DNA from: Clytia hemisphaerica
Lineage: Eukaryota; Cnidaria; Hydrozoa; Leptothecata; Clytiidae
Direction: 5' to 3'
Assembly (NCBI GenBank): GCA_902728285.1
Contig: CACVBU010000812.1
Coordinates: forward strand, 660,849-724,848
Length of the DNA: 64,000 bases
The notes beneath the pieces were generated by a model. That model was not told the DNA's origin. It searched no databases and was given only the letters and a program-made list of their open reading frames with translations. This document shows, piece by piece, positions 54,266 to 64,000 of this stretch. Position numbers and translations under genes: made by a program. Each line of letters begins with the position of its first letter. Position 1 is the stretch's first letter.

Positions 54266-54791
54266 GCGAGCAACTTACAGTAAAACAACATCAAATTTCA
54301 TCCATTCCAGAAATGTTTTTTCCTTTACCTCTGAAATTTTAGATTCTGGAAGATTTTTCCCTCCACCCGCGGCCAGACCCCAAAGCAAAGCCATAAGGCC
54401 TACCATGCAAGTTTTTTATACACGTGTTTTATCAAAATCAGGTTTAAAACTTGCTTACCATCACAACTGTGAATTGTTCCACTCCTTAACGTCTGGTCAA
54501 CTTGTTGTGAAACTTCAGTTCCAGGTTCAGTGCTATTTGGTGCTATCAACTTCATAGATAGGAGGCTACTAACCGAGTGATTGCTCCAAACAATAACGCA
54601 ATGTTTAGCTGCCATAACTCGTTATAACGATTCAGCAATAAATTAACAATTGTCAGCGATAAATTATATAACCGATTGGTATATCGAAAATGTAGTATAA
54701 ATGTCAAAAAATGTCTCTAAATGCTTGTGTCTTTATTGTGGTTTTTGTAGTCAAAGAGACTACGAAAATAAAGTGCACGAGGCTTCTCTCC

Positions 54792-55015
54792 CCGGGGGGG
54801 GGGGAGGGTACTAGGTTTGCGAGGTGACGGGTATGTCCGAGCCGAAAATCGAAAATCGACCCTTTGAGAGACAAAATTTTGGTGATTTTGGGACCCTTTG
54901 AGAGACTAACTTTTGAATTTGTACCCCTTTGAGAGACTTTTGAGGAATGAGAAAAGGTACCCTTATGGCTCGCACATACCCGGCACCCATTTTGCCTAAG
55001 TACCCCCCCCCCCGG
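54792..55015. mobile_element. G-run MITE with 10-bp target-site duplication
   Basis: Starts CCGGGGGGGGGGG and ends CCCCCCCCCCCCGG; inverted similarity extends inward (GGGTATGTCCGAGCC / GGCTCGCACATACCC). GCTTCTCTCC flanks both ends (54782-54791 and 55016-55025). Three internal CCCTTTGAGAGAC repeats. The duplication length fits a Mutator-like element. Confidence 0.85.
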
Positions 55016-55201
55016 GCTTCTCTCCAAGGGTCATCCTGGCCAATCTTACTAAAAAACTATTTTCCCTTTCTTAGATTTTGGTACAATGGAGTGGATAGAC
55101 TTGTGAATATCCCTGAAAACCGCTATTTGTCTGCAGACAAATTGTGCCATTCATAATGAACATTAGAGTTAATGACCCTGGTTTAATTTCTGGAGTGCCC
55201 C

Positions 55202-55759
55202 CTCAGGCAAATTAAGGCATGTCCAAATTTACCTTATTTTTTATCACCGTTTCCACTTGTCATAGTATATCACTTTATACATCGAAAGAAGCGTATTGGA
55301 GTGTAGATCACTGGAATAGCTGTGCCATAATTAATTTTTTCACACAAAAAAAGATGTTAGGCAAAAACCAAAAAAAGCTGACGTCAGCAAAACTTGTTTT
55401 TTAAATAACTTCAGTTTGGCTTATGGTATAAACATGAAATTTAGACGTCAGCAAAAATTCAAAAATAATTTTTTCTCAAAATGATCATTTTAATGTTGTG
55501 CAACTTTGGTCCAAATTTCATGTTTTTACCATAAGCCAAACTGGAGTTATTCAAAAAACAATGCTGACGTCAGCATTTTTTGGTTTTTGCCTAATATCTG
55601 TTTTTGGGTGAAAAAATTAATTATGGCACAGCTATTCCAGTGATCTACACTCCAATACGCTTCTTTCGATGTATGAAGTGATATACTATGACAAGTGGAA
55701 ACGGTCATTAAAAATTAAGGTAAATTTGAAAAATCTGGTCAGGCCTTAATTTGCCTGAG
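55202..55759. mobile_element. Foldback element, 558 bp with long arms
   Basis: CTCAGGCAAATTAAGGC at left and GCCTTAATTTGCCTGAG at right. The arms remain complementary for roughly 220-250 bp each (for example AGTGTAGATCACTGGAATAG / CTATTCCAGTGATCTACACT). Each arm holds a TGACGTCA site. No coding content. Confidence 0.9.
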
Positions 55760-56059
55760 CCCATCACATGTTTCCACCGATTGCAGCTTTATCATAGATC
55801 TTTCAATCTTAAAACACCCTGAGGATATCCTTTGTGACGAGTTTGCGACGAGTTAGGTTCTTGGAAGAACCATTGAAGCATTGTAGTCACCCATAGAAAT
55901 TACACCAATCTGTCAAAGCTAGTTGTTAGCATAACATCTTCTTTTAGCCAATACAAAGTGTTTGTAAGGTATCGTTTTACCGGCCCTGCTCATATAATAA
56001 AAGTGAAGACCCATGTCAACTCGAAGCATCAAAGTACCCCTCACAACAAAGTTTTCAAA

Positions 56060-56580
56060 AGTACAAAATAACTTCTCTCAGAAGAAGTATTGAAAGAAAA
56101 GTCACTAAACCGAGCTGTATTCAACGTCCGGCAAAGTGTTGGAGACGAAAATCCTGACTCTGTAGCATCCATACCATCAGGCAAGGATCAGGCTGCTTAC
56201 CTCAAGAAAAACTCGAAACAAGCGAGGGCATACGAGGATCCTCTTTATCAAGTGACACTAATAATGACAAGTTACAAAGAAGGAGATTACAGATTCATAC
56301 GGTCTTACACCAATGATGACTCAGTACCAAAGATGATTGCGTTCACAGATCAGCAAATGAACGAGATTAACAATATTTTTAACTTTTGCTGTATAATGAC
56401 AAAGAAGGCTTTAAATCTCTTCTATTTACAGACATAACATTTAAACTAGGCCCATTCTATTTACTTGTAACCTTGTACAATAACACAACTCTGTATACCA
56501 AAGGGACAACAACTTGTCCTGTTATGTTGGGTCCTTTGATGTTGTGCATGCTCAAGGATCAGTCAACGTATGTATGTACA
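56060..56580 (+). pseudogene. Second MULE-like transposase fragment
   Basis: 56090-56400 reads NRAVFNVRQSVGDENPDSVA then DPLYQVTLIM. After a 1-nt shift near 56388 it continues YNDKEGFKSLLFTDITFKLG, then NNTTLYTKG and CPVMLGPLMLCMLKDQSTYV. The DxTF...N..lY...cP...GP..lc..k....Y order matches the Mutator-like core, also seen in the gene at 49682-54615 (opposite strand). It ends in a stop. Further weak similarity may run to 56940, where hAT copy 2 starts. Confidence 0.6.
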
Positions 56581-56943
56581 TGATGACTTTTCCTCTATGC
56601 CACTCTTCTTTTGAGTTTTCGTCATCATTGTACTTTATCTCAAAATGGTGTCCAACAGCTTTCTCGCCTATCATCTCGTAAAAAAACATTCTGGAGGTGT
56701 TCAAAGTTAGAGGTATCATATGTAGAGCCAAGCAATATATGAAAAGTCATTTGTTAGTTATCCCATTTGCCATGAGATATATGAGTCAACAAAGCAAACA
56801 AAAACCAACAAATCATGTTTCTTCACTTTCATATCACATGGTGTTTATATGGGGTAAACATAAAGTCAATCTACAAGAAGAGCCATCTTCCTTTATTATG
56901 GAGTGTTCCAAAACTATTGGTAGGTTATTTGGAAGTAAAGAAA

Positions 56944-57787
56944 CAGAGGCGGATCTGGGATTTTTCTGAGGGGGTTCAAAAATCTCTTTTCAAAAAAAAA
57001 TTTTCGGAACAAACGTTTTGGGCGTAAATTTTGCACCCGCCCTGTTTGGGCGGTGTCCACCTTTTTCCATTCAACATGGGGAACGTTAATGCAGTCTGCA
57101 GTTCCCATTACCTATGAACTCCAAACATAGGCCTCAGCGGGTTAACATGCGCTGAAAGGAGGGCGGCAGACCAATTTTTTTTTGATCGGGCTTGAACAGC
57201 CAGAGGCTGAACGTGTAATAATCGTTTGTGGTGATATTCATATATACATTGGGAAATTCCCTAACTGCAATTGCGCACATCTAGTTTCTTCTTTTCAATC
57301 TTATCCCACAAAACGTTCATAAAACGTAAATATAGATTGAGCTTCTTATATTTCTTTGGTTTGACCTTTTATTTTGATAAAACAGACACCCAGATCATGC
57401 TCAAAACTGCTTCTTGGTGTATATTATTTTATATATTCATGGTTCTTGCAGAAAATGTTTTTGAGAAAGCCATGGATAAAAGAGCAAATAAATGGTTTTG
57501 AAGAAAAGTTTGAAGAAAAAATAAGACAATTTATAATATTAAATACTTAAAACATTTCAGTTTCATTTCGTGAATATTTAAAACATAAGTAAAAAAGTTT
57601 GATAATTTATTCTTATAACCATTTTTTATGGAATTTCATTGTAGCGAATTAATTGGCTGACAATCAAGCAAAAACTTTTCATGTTGAGTATGTTCACATT
57701 ATAAAACCAGAAATGGATAATATTTTGAAAACAGTGATCAAGTTAAAAAAATAAAGGAGATTATTTATATAATATATACAAGGGAAA
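56944..57787 (+). mobile_element. hAT-like non-coding element, copy 2
   Basis: Begins CAGAGGCGGATCTGGG and parallels copy 1 (8761-10030) without the nested MITE. The 76-codon frame at 57271 is disrupted in copy 1, so it is not considered coding. No right terminus seen. Confidence 0.7.
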
Positions 57788-57789
57788 AC

Positions 57790-58605
57790 AATAAGATGGA
57801 AAAATAAAAGATTGCCAAAAAGTGGAGTACACCATGAGTACTGATATAATGTGTTTTATGTGCAAATAGACTAAGAAATTCTAGCTCTCATTCAGAAATT
57901 AGATGAATAATCTCATAAAAAAGTACTTTTTACATTCAAAGTAAGAAGTTTGATTTTTTTAAGAATTATTAAAGGTACTATACAGTAATCATCAACAATC
58001 TGTAGGAAAGCACTTTTTCAACTTTTTTAATTTTATGGAGTGTTGTTTATAATTCTATTGGTAGAGATTGTTGTTATATATCATTTCATAAATTCTGCAT
58101 TCAATCGTACTCTTTTATGCTTACTTGTAGGGGGTGGAAGATGCAGTGGCAGTACTCTCAGAGAAAATTCATAAAATGGGGGGTCATTATTAACTGATTT
58201 TGGGGTGATTTTCCCAAAAAACCCAAGGAAAATGAAGGTTTTGGCACTTTATCAGGAAAATTTCATAAATTGGAGGTCATTACAAAATGCTAATTGGGTG
58301 ATTTTTACCAAAAAATTGCAAAATTAATTACCACCTACAATTAAGCACAAGAGGGTAATTTTTCAGAGGTCATACATGTCTCTTTTTGTATAAAAGTACC
58401 ATATATTTTCATATGATCACGTAAAAGTAATCTTAGTTTTGTTTTGCAAGTATAAAGTGACGTATGAACTCTCTCTTCTTATGACATGACGAAACCAAAA
58501 ATATTTCATCACATTATCTTAAAGCATGCATGAAGGTTCACCTTTCCAGAAATTTCATTCTTCAACCAAATTCAATCAAATTGCTAAAATGTTGTTCTCT
58601 AAAGC
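57790..58605. other. Intergenic, no supported gene
   Basis: AT-rich; two similar ATTCATAAATTGG...GGTCATTA blocks near 58170 and 58265. Confidence 0.5.
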
Positions 58606-58609
58606 CTGC

Positions 58610-58850
58610 TGTCCACTGGTGCTATTTTTAGTTATCGCGAAATGTTATCGCGAAACCTTATCGCATGTCTGAAGTTATTTTTAGATTTTACATGTCCACT
58701 ATAAAACAGTGTAATCGCAAAATAAAAATCATTTCCTCAAAACTTCAAGATGAGGAGGAAGAGCTACAGTTGGCGCTTCTTTCTTGCTTGCTTTTAAAAC
58801 ATAGGCAACGGAAGTCAGCAAAAGTGACATGCTTTGTATTAATTCGTCAA
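58610..58850 (+). other. Putative 5' end and N-terminal coding remnant of the PIF/Harbinger element
   Basis: CCTGCTGTCCACTGGTGCTA followed by repeated TTATCGCGAAA motifs resembles PIF/Harbinger termini. A frame at 58745-58820 reads EEEELQLALLSCLLLKHRQR, matching the usual acidic N-terminal start of such transposases. A matching right terminus was not found in the window. Confidence 0.4.
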
Positions 58851-58884
58851 TAAATTTGAAAATAAACTTTATGATTGCTTTTAG

Positions 58885-59977
58885 ATACCTTCGCATGTCT
58901 CCGGAACGCTTCGACCACCTTCTTAGTTTAGTCGGACCTCTGATCAAAAAGCAAGACACGAAATTCCGAGAAGCAATAACTCCTGGTGAAAGATTGGCCC
59001 TCGCACTGAGATTTTTGGCATCTGGAGATTCACAAGTGTCATTAGCATTCCAATTTCGAGTCGGTGACAAATCAGTCAGCTGAATCTTGAGCGAAACTTC
59101 TCTTGCAATCTGGAGAGTCCTACAGCCGATCTATGTTTCACCACCGAAAAAACCAGGTGAATGGAGGAGAATTGCAATTGATTTTGAAGATCTGTGGCAG
59201 CTGCCACACGTAGTCGGCGCAATCGACGGTAAGCATATTGCAATGGAGGCACCCTCTCGAAGTGGCAGTCTATCTTTCAATCACAAAGGCTTTTTCAGTC
59301 ATGTTCTAATGGCTGTATGCGATGCAAGGTATGGCTTTAGTCTTGTTGATGTTGGGCAGTATGGTTCCAGTAATGATAGTGGTGTCCTGGCTAATTCGGA
59401 GTTTGGGTGTCAATTGGAAAGTGGCACTGCAGGGCTTCCAGAACCGGAAATTAAAAAAGGCTACAATAATGGTCCCTTACCATATTACCTCGTTGGAGAC
59501 GCCATATTTGCTCTACAACCTTGGTTAATGCGACCGTACTGTGGTAAGTTTACAGAAGAGCAGGCAGCGTTCAACTGCGTTCGCTGCCGACGTTTCATTG
59601 AGAATACCTTTGGCATTTTAAGAGCACGCTGGCGAATTTTCAGTCGACCAATCAAAGCTTCGGTCGATAATATTGAGCGCTACACACAAGCTGCTATTTG
59701 TCTACATAATTATTTGAGGCAGACTGAAAACGCCTTATATTGTCCAAGTGGATTTATTGACTCAGAAAATGGCAGTGGTGAGATCAAACGTGGGGAGTGG
59801 CGAAGTATTGTTGGTTACGAAGAAAGTGGTTGTTTTAGATCAATTAATCGATGCAAAGGAGGAAAACGCAAACAAGATGCAAATAAAATGAGAGAAGCGT
59901 TAAAGCAGTACGTGAACAGTGATGAAGGAGCTTTACCTTGGCAATTATCCTATGTACGACGCACTGGAAACGAATGA
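58885..59977 (+). pseudogene. PIF/Harbinger transposase with a single in-frame TGA
   Basis: After an acceptor (TGCTTTTAG) the frame reads YLRMSPERFDHLLSLVGPLI..., meets TGA at 59081-59083 after GDKSVS, then continues in the same frame to 59977. The DDE superendonuclease domain is otherwise complete: VVGAIDGKHIAM (first Asp), VDVGQYGSSNDSGV (second Asp), NTFGILRARWRIF with its Glu (third), and the terminal ICLHNYLR helix. The TGA falls in the helix-turn-helix region, where related proteins have a coding residue. One point change is the only visible defect. Paired with a convergent MADF/BESS gene. Confidence 0.85.
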
Positions 59978-60323
59978 ACATCTTGGGGAAATTATTGAAC
60001 TCAGAACATATTTTTACATTATATTAAGCTTTGAACAGTCTATCTTTTGTTTGTGAAGTATACAACTATTAAAAAGTATTTTTTAAGAACAAAAAACAAC
60101 ATAAATCTCAATATTTTACACGTCTCAAGTATTGTATGTTAGTTTTGGGAATCAGAACGTACTCGAAAAGTCAAAGTGTCCAACAAAAGAAAGAATGTTT
60201 GTGTAGAATCCTACTTTTTACTGAAAGTCCATGTTATTTTGATTCATGTTTTGGAGGTTCGTATAAACTGCGTTTGAGTTAGCTATTTCCTCAATGGAAA
60301 TATTTGAACTTGGGGATTGAGGG

Positions 60324-61186
60324 CTAAAAATTGGTGTTATTCATTTGCTCGATTTGAAACCGATAAAGCAAATTGTTCACTTCGTGCTTGAACTGAAACT
60401 TTATAGGTCGCGATAATTTTTTCAGCTCTTTGACGATCATTTCACCGAATAGATCATCCTCATCCTTTTCTGTTTCAGCTTGGCTTGGGTTGGTTAGACG
60501 GTTGTTGATATTATCCATTGTGGAAAGAATTTTCTTCTCTACATCATCAGCTCTTTGATTCGGTTCCTTCTTTTTGGTCCATTTTTCTTTTCCTGTCACC
60601 TTGCTTGTTATTTTGGGTCTTATTTTGTTTACGTGTACAGTTTTATCACTTTCAGTGGTTAAGCTACCAGTTTCATTTGCAGCACCAATGCTTTTACTTT
60701 CACGGCTCAAGATATTTTCTTTTAAAAGGGTAAGCGTTTCCCTACGATTGAAAGAAGTAGCTTCGTCAATGGGGCGTGGAATCATTGTTTTCTTTGCAAT
60801 GTTAACCACGGTAGGTGATTTAGGTGGGTATTCTACGGACTCATTGCTATCGAAAAGTTGTTGTTCCAATTGTTGGTCTCCTCCACAAATTTGATCAAAT
60901 TCTTGCGTTTCTGGTGTTTCTTCAGGCGGCTCCTCATAATCGTCATTTACGTTGACTTGCATATAGTCACAGTTGTATGATGGTGCGTTTGTTTTCGTTT
61001 TTCTCGATTTCATAAATGGGTCCAGCCACGTTAGAAATACGTATCCTCTGAGGTCATTTTCTTCTTTAGCTACGTCGTCCCGGCCTTTTCCAGAGACGAC
61101 TCCTTTTTTATACGCTTTTTTGTACGTGTTTCTAATTCTGGAGTATCTTCTTTTCTTCAAGTTGTCCCAGGCTTTTTCAGGGGTAT
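60324..61186 (-). CDS. MADF/BESS-type Harbinger partner protein (3' exon)
   Basis: The minus-strand exon opens after an acceptor (TTTTCCAG at 61187-61188), reading TPEKAWDNLKKRRYSRIRNT then YKKA, the second half of a MADF (Myb/SANT-like) DNA-binding domain, followed by YVFLTWLDPFMKSRKTKTN. A disordered acidic middle and basic KWTKKKEPNQ lead to a C-terminal BESS-like motif (DDLFGEMIVKELKKLSRPIK). Such proteins accompany Harbinger transposases and carry them to the nucleus and to transposon ends (established for the superfamily). The 5' exon with the MADF start was not found. No breaks in the visible exon. Confidence 0.7.
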
Positions 61187-61426
61187 CTGGAAAATCAAAT
61201 TAATCATTCATAAAGATCCAACAACATTTTAGAAGTAGGATAGATATTTGGTAAAATTATAGTTATATTTATGTTTAAGCAAGAAATATTTATGTTTGGC
61301 GTTCACTTTTATCGGTCGAAAAATTAGGCAAGCATGACAATCTAGACTCATTTCTTCTTTGAAGTCACATTTACTTTTAAACTCTTATATGTGTCCTGCC
61401 AAGCGATTTCCATACAGCAAAAACAC

Positions 61427-61640
61427 ACACCGGTTTTGACTCGGTTTTGACTCGCAACACACCGGTTGAGATCGGTTTTTCCCGACTTAAACCGGTTTAA
61501 AACGGTTGAGAAATCGGTGTCAAAGTTTCTAAAATTGAGTATCTCGAGCTTGTTGATTTTTACATACAAACCGGTGCAAAACGGTTTGAAAAGTGATCTC
61601 TACCGGTTTTGGAACCGGGTCAAACCGGTTTACGGAGCCG
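61427..61640. promoter_or_regulatory. ACCGGT palindrome cluster 2 (6 sites in about 210 bp)
   Basis: Repeated CACCGGTT, AAACCGGTTT and ACCGGTTT sites; the half-site variant ATCGGTTT also recurs. Resembles the cluster at 48492, with AAACCGGTTT closer to the Grainyhead consensus. Confidence 0.45.
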
Positions 61641-62284
61641 ACAAAATCAAAACAAATGTTGATAAATTGCAGAATGGAATGAAAAGTGAAGATCCTATTG
61701 CGACATTACGTTCCGCATTTTAGCCTGAAAGCATGAGCAGTTTGAGCTCTGACCGTCTCTTTCGACGGAACCTTTCTCTTTGACCTTCACCTTGAGAGGT
61801 AGAAACAAAAGTTAATAAATTATTACAGTGTGTTTGTTGTCTTGGGGTGTTTCGATGATTGAGCAATCAATTTGTTGCTTGGTTTCTGTTTGTTGAAATA
61901 CCATTAATCTGAAGTACAGTAAGTGTGTTTTTAGATTTAGTTAGTTCTATTCAGTCTGTCTTGAAAATGAGTTTCTAGCAGGGTCCAAGCAAAAAAAAAT
62001 ACCGAAAAGAGGCAGGATTGGAGGTCAACATATTGTTCTTGATGTGATAAATTTAAAATTTATCCGTCGTCAAAAACTTTAAATTGTTTCAATTACTGAC
62101 TTAAATCCTGTGGTTGGACGGTGGTTTGGTTGCTGTCACCCAATCCTGAATTTAGGGCGGTGGGTCTGATGGTCTATCTTGAAGATTATAACTTTTGAAC
62201 AATAATCTTTACAAGTTACAATCGTTAAAATTAAGATGAAAAAGCTTCTTCAAAAGTAGTTCCTCCCAAAAAAAACAAATACCT
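61641..62284. other. Intergenic, no supported gene
   Basis: AT-rich, no motif recognised. Confidence 0.5.
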
Positions 62285-62733
62285 TTAAAGGCTTGTACTC
62301 ACTTGTTGAAAAAAGTGGCGTTTAACACTAGGGCGAACGGTTTAACTTTTCAGATCATCTATGTACTCACATGGTACTCACTGGGAGCTTTTTAGCAAAG
62401 AGAAGAGAAAGAGGGAAAAAAGTGAAACGAAATCGAAAGTAAAAAGCCAAAATTACTAAAGAATGAAAAGAATTAATCTTGTTTTACTTGGCGGTGTCTT
62501 TGAACTTTAAACGCACATATCAAAGTTTGTTGATATGCGCGTTAAATATTTTTTTCTAAGTTCGATAAACGCCGCCGGTGTTTTAACAAATTAAACGCCG
62601 GCGTAGAAATTAAACGTCAGCGTTTTATAATGTACTCACTAGAGATCTTAGGTTTTAGACGTGCGGCGTATAAAGTTACACGCTGGCGTTAGTGTTAAAC
62701 GCCACTTTTTCAACAAGTGAGTACCAAGCTTAA
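62285..62733. mobile_element. MITE flanked by TTAA with about 40-bp inverted ends
   Basis: TTAA at 62285-62288 and 62730-62733. TACTCACTTGTTGAAAAAAG then TGGCGTTTAACACTA at left; TAGTGTTAAACGCCA then CTTTTTCAACAAGTGAGTA at right. The interior has further GTACTCACT and CGCCGGCG motifs. TTAA flanks suggest piggyBac- or Kolobok-type mobilisation. Confidence 0.8.
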
Positions 62734-63605
62734 GGGAACCTTTTTTGGTGAGCACTAATTTGACGAACGAACTAATCTAAGATTTTTTAATTTCGGCGAG
62801 AACTAATTTTTGTCAACCAGGAATTTTTTAAACTTCGCCGAATCAAAGATTTTCTAATTTTGGTAAAAACTTATATTGGCGAATGGGCGAATTCCAGAAA
62901 ATTTTTGTTACCCCCGTCGGACGACGTGCATTTTTTAAATTTTTCTAGCCTCAGAAATAATTTTTCTTTTTCCAGTGGTGGGCGGAAATTCCGATAAAAT
63001 CCATTTACTTTTCCAAAATGCATCGGAAATTCCACTCTTTTTGCCTACGAGTTTAGAGCAGTTGAATTGGAATTGAATTGACGGTAAGAATTGGACTCTG
63101 TTAGTTATTCCCAAAGATTTTCCAACAAAAAATTATTCACAAGTAACATAATCTGACATAATGAAAAATTATACTAATTGAACTGGACTAATACATGAAT
63201 GGTGTCAAAAATAAACACTCCCATCCTGCTCAACTTGCATGAAAAATTTACAATTATAATCTGTAATGAAACTTAAACCAAACAAAACTTCTAGTTTGAG
63301 TTGAATCTTAGAAAATAAAACTTTGAAAATGGTTCAGGTCAAGTAGATCTAGACTTTAGACGATTTAAAAAATTAGAAAACTTATTTAACAAGCTATATG
63401 CAAAAAAAATTTTTCAATTCAAGAAAAAAATATGTTCACCAAGAATAAGAATGAACTACAAAATTGCTCAATAGAAGTTTCTTGGACAAATGGTTTGGAA
63501 AAGGGGCAAATATTGATTTGAAAGATCTGAGAATTTCAAATATGGATTCAAAAGTCAAAGTTTCTGGCTTAAATTAAATTAAATAACCTTTCTTACTATT
63601 TTTAG
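62734..63605. other. Intergenic, no supported gene
   Basis: Near 62985-63045 GCGGAAATTCCGAT and ATCGGAAATTCC form a short inverted pair. Otherwise AT-rich. Confidence 0.45.
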
Positions 63606-63739
63606 ACATTGGAACAGCTACACATCATACACAAACAGCTACACAACATACACAAACAGCTACACAACATACACAAACAGCTACATAACATGACACAAAC
63701 AATGCAAACGAGGATGCAGTTCTTTGGGAACTTATAGAG
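63606..63739 (+). CDS. Candidate exon with a 21-bp repeat (7-aa TATQHTQ units)
   Basis: Acceptor CTATTTTTAG and donor GAG/GTAAGT bracket a segment with four 21-bp units (ACAGCTACACAACATACACA). One frame reads GTATHHTQ then TATQHTQ twice and meets TAA in the last unit; beyond it the same frame reads NNANEDAVLWELIE up to the donor. Probably a damaged exon of a gene extending off the right edge. Confidence 0.35.
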
Positions 63740-64000
63740 GTAAGTTTTTCTTTGAGATTCACAAAATTTAAGAACGAACATTACGATGCATCTTAATCTA
63801 TAAAATACCACGGATACCAAACCTGATTAAAGAAAGTCAATTAGATTCAAACTATACTTGAAATTTTCCAAATAAACCTCGTCACGGTACGATTGCATTA
63901 ACTTTTCAAAATAAAGTGGATTTTTAAGCAGTTGACAAGTCAAAGCATAGGCTTATAACATCTTAATTCTTCAAAAGGGCTATATTATTACTTCTTTTTA

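Larger units (their letters stand above)
49682..54615 (-). pseudogene. Decayed MULE-like transposase gene
   Basis: Minus-strand exons: 54615-54459 (ATG; MAAKHCVIVWSNHSVSSLLS), about 53880-53735 (FKVTTRKLGKTVSGYREIKM), 53510-52141 and 50443-49682. The main exon contains VFSVDTTFDICENLFLTDST and then HPQFPGPSFWHFRK, the Mutator-like DxTF...hP...GP pattern. The last exon has LWCTKHLQDNDTKELRKRC and YTTNALENQHRI. Damage: in-frame TGA at 53156-53154 between VLDR and EIEID, a 1-nt shift near DVLP (about 52220; frame resumes with ELIIADPDLIEI) and another near 50370 (frame resumes NPERIMADIYG). Exon 52141 and exon 50443 join in phase. The intron carries MITE 52013-52092 and a C-rich element. The C-terminal zinc knuckle expected in this family was not found downstream. 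Confidence 0.65.

Noticed and set aside
57271-57501. 76-aa ORF in hAT copy 2
   Set aside because: The matching frame is broken in copy 1 and has no recognisable motif.

Overview
The window is AT-rich, intron-bearing animal DNA, full of transposable elements and short on host genes. The families present (KDZ, PIF/Harbinger, MULE-like, BEL/Pao, hAT, many palindromic MITEs, Ulp1-protease transposon proteins) point to an early-branching metazoan. A cnidarian, probably a hydrozoan, is my best guess. That is inference from family composition; no species marker is present.

Layout. 1-7.0 kb: a decayed KDZ-type transposase gene on the minus strand, split by a MITE with a tRNA-like core and by retroelement fragments. 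7.2-10 kb: a broken BEL/Pao polyprotein cut off by a hAT-like element that carries a nested MITE. 11-16 kb: MITEs, inverted short repeats and the 3' end of a retroelement polyprotein with a coding minisatellite. 17.4-25.6 kb (minus strand): the most striking unit. Two long ORFs joined by a TAATG stop/start overlap encode a protein with about 38 decapeptide repeats and a large protein with a chromodomain-like segment, an intact Ulp1/C48 protease signature and a C-terminal PHD finger. A 13-copy satellite of about 155 bp lies behind them. 27-30 kb: MITEs, weak exon candidates and a CpG-rich possible first exon. 31-35 kb: an intact coiled-coil protein kinase ORF, a 154-bp satellite and an intact orphan 216-aa ORF.

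35.4-45.1 kb: a long plus-strand multi-exon locus. Its first nine recognisable exons keep one reading frame through eight introns until a single TAA. An ORF1-only LINE and two MITEs sit in one intron. Further on come many small phase-1 symmetric exons, one of them duplicated, and a terminal coiled-coil exon. Two introns look like GC-AG introns. 45-49.5 kb: nested palindromic MITEs, three sharing CCAGACG termini, followed by an ACCGGT cluster. 49.7-54.6 kb: a decayed MULE-like transposase gene (minus). 54.8-57.8 kb: a G-run MITE with a 10-bp target duplication, a 558-bp foldback, a second MULE-like fragment and the second hAT copy. 58.9-61.2 kb: a PIF/Harbinger pair, a transposase with one in-frame TGA and a convergent MADF/BESS partner. 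61.4-64 kb: a second ACCGGT cluster, a TTAA-flanked MITE and a repeat-containing exon.

No rRNA, CRISPR array or functional tRNA was seen. Exon coordinates come from reading frame plus GT/GC-AG signals by eye and should be treated as predictions.
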